From Acidobacteriota bacterium (GTDB lineage: Bacteria > Acidobacteriota > UBA890), in the NCBI GenBank assembly GCA_022563115.1, contig JADFNY010000212.1, forward strand, positions 1 to 6,714: a DNA stretch of 6,714 nucleotides, written 5' to 3'. The position numbers were made by a program, and so were the translations under genes. The notes beneath the pieces are model-generated. The model had not been told where the DNA came from. It ran no database searches and was given only the letters and a program-made list of their open reading frames with translations. Below, in pieces: positions 5,156-6,714 of this stretch (positions are counted from its first letter, which is position 1; the number at the start of each line of letters is the position of its first letter).

Positions 5156-6496
5156 GTGGCGAGAACCATCGTTGAGCGAGCCACTTTCGTGACCGCGCTC
5201 CTCGTTGTTGCCGGCGTCACCCCGGGCGTCGCGCAGAATGGACCCGAAGATCTCGAGCGCATCAGCGGCGAGACGGTGCCCTGCGTAGATGGTCGAGCGG
5301 GTATTTTCGAGTGCGACAACGTCGAGCTCGTTTCGTTCCTGCCGGTGCGCGAGATCGGTGGTGGCGGCGGCGTCGGCACCAACGATGTGTGGGGTTGGAC
5401 GGACCCTGAGAGCGGTCGCGACTATGCCATCGTCGGGCTGCACGACCGTACTTCGTTCGTCGATGTCAGCGACGTTCATGAGCCCGTTTGGTTGGGCAGC
5501 CTGGAGCGAACCAACGGCACCCGCCGAACGCTGTGGCGGGACATCAAGGTGCACGGCAACTTCGCCTACATCGTCGCGGACAACTCCGGCCGCCACGGCG
5601 TGCAGGTGTTCGACCTGACCGAGCTGCGCGCTTTCGACGGCGCCCCGATCGAGTTCAAGGAGTTTGCCCACTACGACGGCGTCGCCAGCGCCCACAACAT
5701 CATCATCAACGACCAGCAGCCGTTCGCCTACGTCGTCGGCGCCAGCGGTGGCGGCGAGACCTGCGGCGGCGGCCTGCACATCCTCAATATCGAAGATCCG
5801 CGCCATCCGGTGTTTGTCGGCTGCTTCTCCGACGTGCGCACCGGCCGCTCGCGGACCGGTTATACACACGACGCCATGTGCGTCACCTATCACGGTCCGC
5901 ACGAGGCCTACCAGGGCCACGAGATTTGCTTCGGTGCCAACGAAACGGGGCTCAGCATCGCTGATCTGACCGACAAGCGGAACCCCGTCGCCATCGGCCT
6001 GGGCGAGTACCCCGACACGGCGTATACCCACCAGGGCTGGATCAACGACGAGCACACCCACTTCTACGTCAACGACGAGGCCGATGAGATCGCGGGATTG
6101 TCTCGGGGCACGCGAACGCTGATTTTCGACGTCAGCACGCTCGACGATCCGGTGCTCGTCGGCCAACACGTCACCGATAGCCCGGCTACAGACCACAACC
6201 TCTACGTCCGCGACCACCTGATGTATCAGTCGAACTACCGCAGCGGGCTCCGAGTCTACGACGTCAGCGATCCGACCGAGCTTGTTCCGATCGGTTATTT
6301 CGACACCGTGCCGTGGGGCTCGAACGAAGGAATGGGCAACCTCAGCACCGGCGCCCTGGGCTCGTGGAGCAACTACCCGTTCTTCGACAGCGGTGTCGTG
6401 GTCGTGACCAGCGGCCTCGAGGGACTGTTTCTGCTCCGGCTATCGTCCTTCGAGCACCGGCCGGACGACGTGGGCGGCGGTGACGGCCATCCGTAG
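5156..6496 (+). CDS. Secreted choice-of-anchor B family protein with LVIVD-type repeats
   Basis: From the GTG at 5156 this is a 446-residue exported protein of the choice-of-anchor B type, probably a beta-propeller of unknown function. The signal peptide (VARTIVER, then FVTALLVVAGV) is likely cleaved near GVAQ (24-27). The family-typical GTNDVWGWTDPESGRDYAIVG spans about 74-94. LVIVD-like blades are FVDVSDVHEPVWLG (101-114), LHILNIEDPRHPVFVG (207-222), LSIADLTDKRNPVAIG (266-281), TLIFDVSTLDDPVLVG (321-336) and LRVYDVSDPTELVPIG (365-380). Six Cys (43, 53, 203, 223, 242, 258) suggest three disulfides. His-rich loops (YTHDAMC, YTHQGWINDEHTHF) may bind metal. Family members usually carry a C-terminal anchor or sorting domain, but this one stops at once after the repeats. 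An in-frame ATG at 5132 is an alternative start, giving a longer N-region and overlapping the opposing ATG. No Shine-Dalgarno is visible for either start. Confidence 0.9.
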   Translation: MARTIVERATFVTALLVVAGVTPGVAQNGPEDLERISGETVPCVDGRAGIFECDNVELVSFLPVREIGGGGGVGTNDVWGWTDPESGRDYAIVGLHDRTSFVDVSDVHEPVWLGSLERTNGTRRTLWRDIKVHGNFAYIVADNSGRHGVQVFDLTELRAFDGAPIEFKEFAHYDGVASAHNIIINDQQPFAYVVGASGGGETCGGGLHILNIEDPRHPVFVGCFSDVRTGRSRTGYTHDAMCVTYHGPHEAYQGHEICFGANETGLSIADLTDKRNPVAIGLGEYPDTAYTHQGWINDEHTHFYVNDEADEIAGLSRGTRTLIFDVSTLDDPVLVGQHVTDSPATDHNLYVRDHLMYQSNYRSGLRVYDVSDPTELVPIGYFDTVPWGSNEGMGNLSTGALGSWSNYPFFDSGVVVVTSGLEGLFLLRLSSFEHRPDDVGGGDGHP

Positions 6497-6714
6497 CTGC
6501 GCGCCGTCGACGCGCTCACCGTCGACCAGCCAGTGCGACAGCTTGCCGGCGTCCCCCTCAGCGAGCCGCACGCTAAGCGTCTGACCGCGGAAATAGCTCC
6601 CGGTGTACGGCCCCGTCTCGGGGAACCCGTCGATCACCATTGCCAGCGACACGGGTGCCTCTACGCTCACGACCCACGGTGATCGGAGGTTGTACCGGTC
6701 CGCGATCTCGGAAC
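6440..6714 (-). CDS. C-terminal end of a secreted protein, probably CotH-type (partial)
   Basis: On the minus strand the frame is open from the window edge to TAG at 6442-6440, giving about 90 residues of a gene that starts outside the window. The segment begins EIADRYNLRSPWVV and continues as a short beta-rich module: VSVEAP, then YTGSYFRGQTLSVRL, LSHWLVDGERVDGAQL and VTAAHVVRPVLE. The pattern F-x-G-x-x-L ... HW-x-V-x-G ... V-x-P-V is that of the InlB-like or bacterial-repeat module found at the ends of secreted proteins. The leading residues resemble the region after the kinase domain of CotH family proteins. The CotH assignment is a resemblance from memory, because no kinase motif is inside the window. 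The GTG at 6670 lies within the module and is not the start. The last 57 bases overlap the end of the convergent choice-of-anchor B gene. Confidence 0.6.
   Translation of the reverse strand, partial: SEIADRYNLRSPWVVSVEAPVSLAMVIDGFPETGPYTGSYFRGQTLSVRLAEGDAGKLSHWLVDGERVDGAQLRMAVTAAHVVRPVLEGR

Noticed and set aside
5135..6217. A 360-codon open frame on the minus strand opposite the choice-of-anchor B gene
   Set aside because: It is the mirror of a conserved coding region, with the same biased composition and no motif.
1..6714. CRISPR arrays, tRNA or rRNA genes, insertion sequences, attachment sites or a defence or toxin-antitoxin system
   Set aside because: I saw no regularly spaced repeats, no cloverleaf-like sequence with a TTCRANY arm, no transposase motifs and no paired terminal repeats. 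The genes present are metabolic, surface or unknown-function families.

Overview
The window is GC-rich, gene-dense chromosomal DNA from what looks like a Gram-negative bacterium. It carries the end of a TonB-dependent outer-membrane receptor, an outer-membrane-type lipoprotein signal, several Sec signal peptides and a strong rho-independent terminator. The receptor type, the M49 lipoprotein, the choice-of-anchor B protein and a CotH-like tail together suggest an environmental Acidobacteriota- or Gemmatimonadota-like lineage. That assignment is inference from protein style, not a marker gene.

Layout. Positions 1-219 (+) are the 3' end of a TonB-dependent receptor, interrupted by an in-frame TAA at 67-69 and followed by a textbook terminator at 259-295. 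A DUF3047 protein follows at 413-1048 (+). It converges, with a 16-base gap, on a four-gene minus-strand cluster. In transcription order the cluster is an ornithine cyclodeaminase/alanine dehydrogenase-family enzyme (5133-4129), an M49 dipeptidyl-peptidase III-like lipoprotein (4075-2042), a small secreted beta-rich protein (2042-1647, coupled by TAATG) and a DUF2585/UPF0314 membrane protein (1568-1065, reading frame open back to 1646). Divergent from the cluster is a secreted choice-of-anchor B protein with LVIVD-type repeats (5156-6496, +). Its 3' end overlaps, tail to tail by 57 bases, the C-terminus of a minus-strand gene that enters from the right edge (6714-6440), probably a CotH-type protein.

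How the genes may work together. The cluster pairs a cell-surface zinc peptidase that should release dipeptides with an amino- or imino-acid oxidoreductase/cyclodeaminase. A peptide-scavenging role is plausible but inferred from position. Nothing here amounts to a clearly new multi-gene system. The most noteworthy signals are the broken receptor, the compact shared promoter between the divergent genes (start codons 22 bases apart around one TATA core, with leaderless geometry), the DUF2585 gene whose first membrane helix lies upstream of any canonical start codon, and the antisense-overlapping gene tails near 6440-6496.
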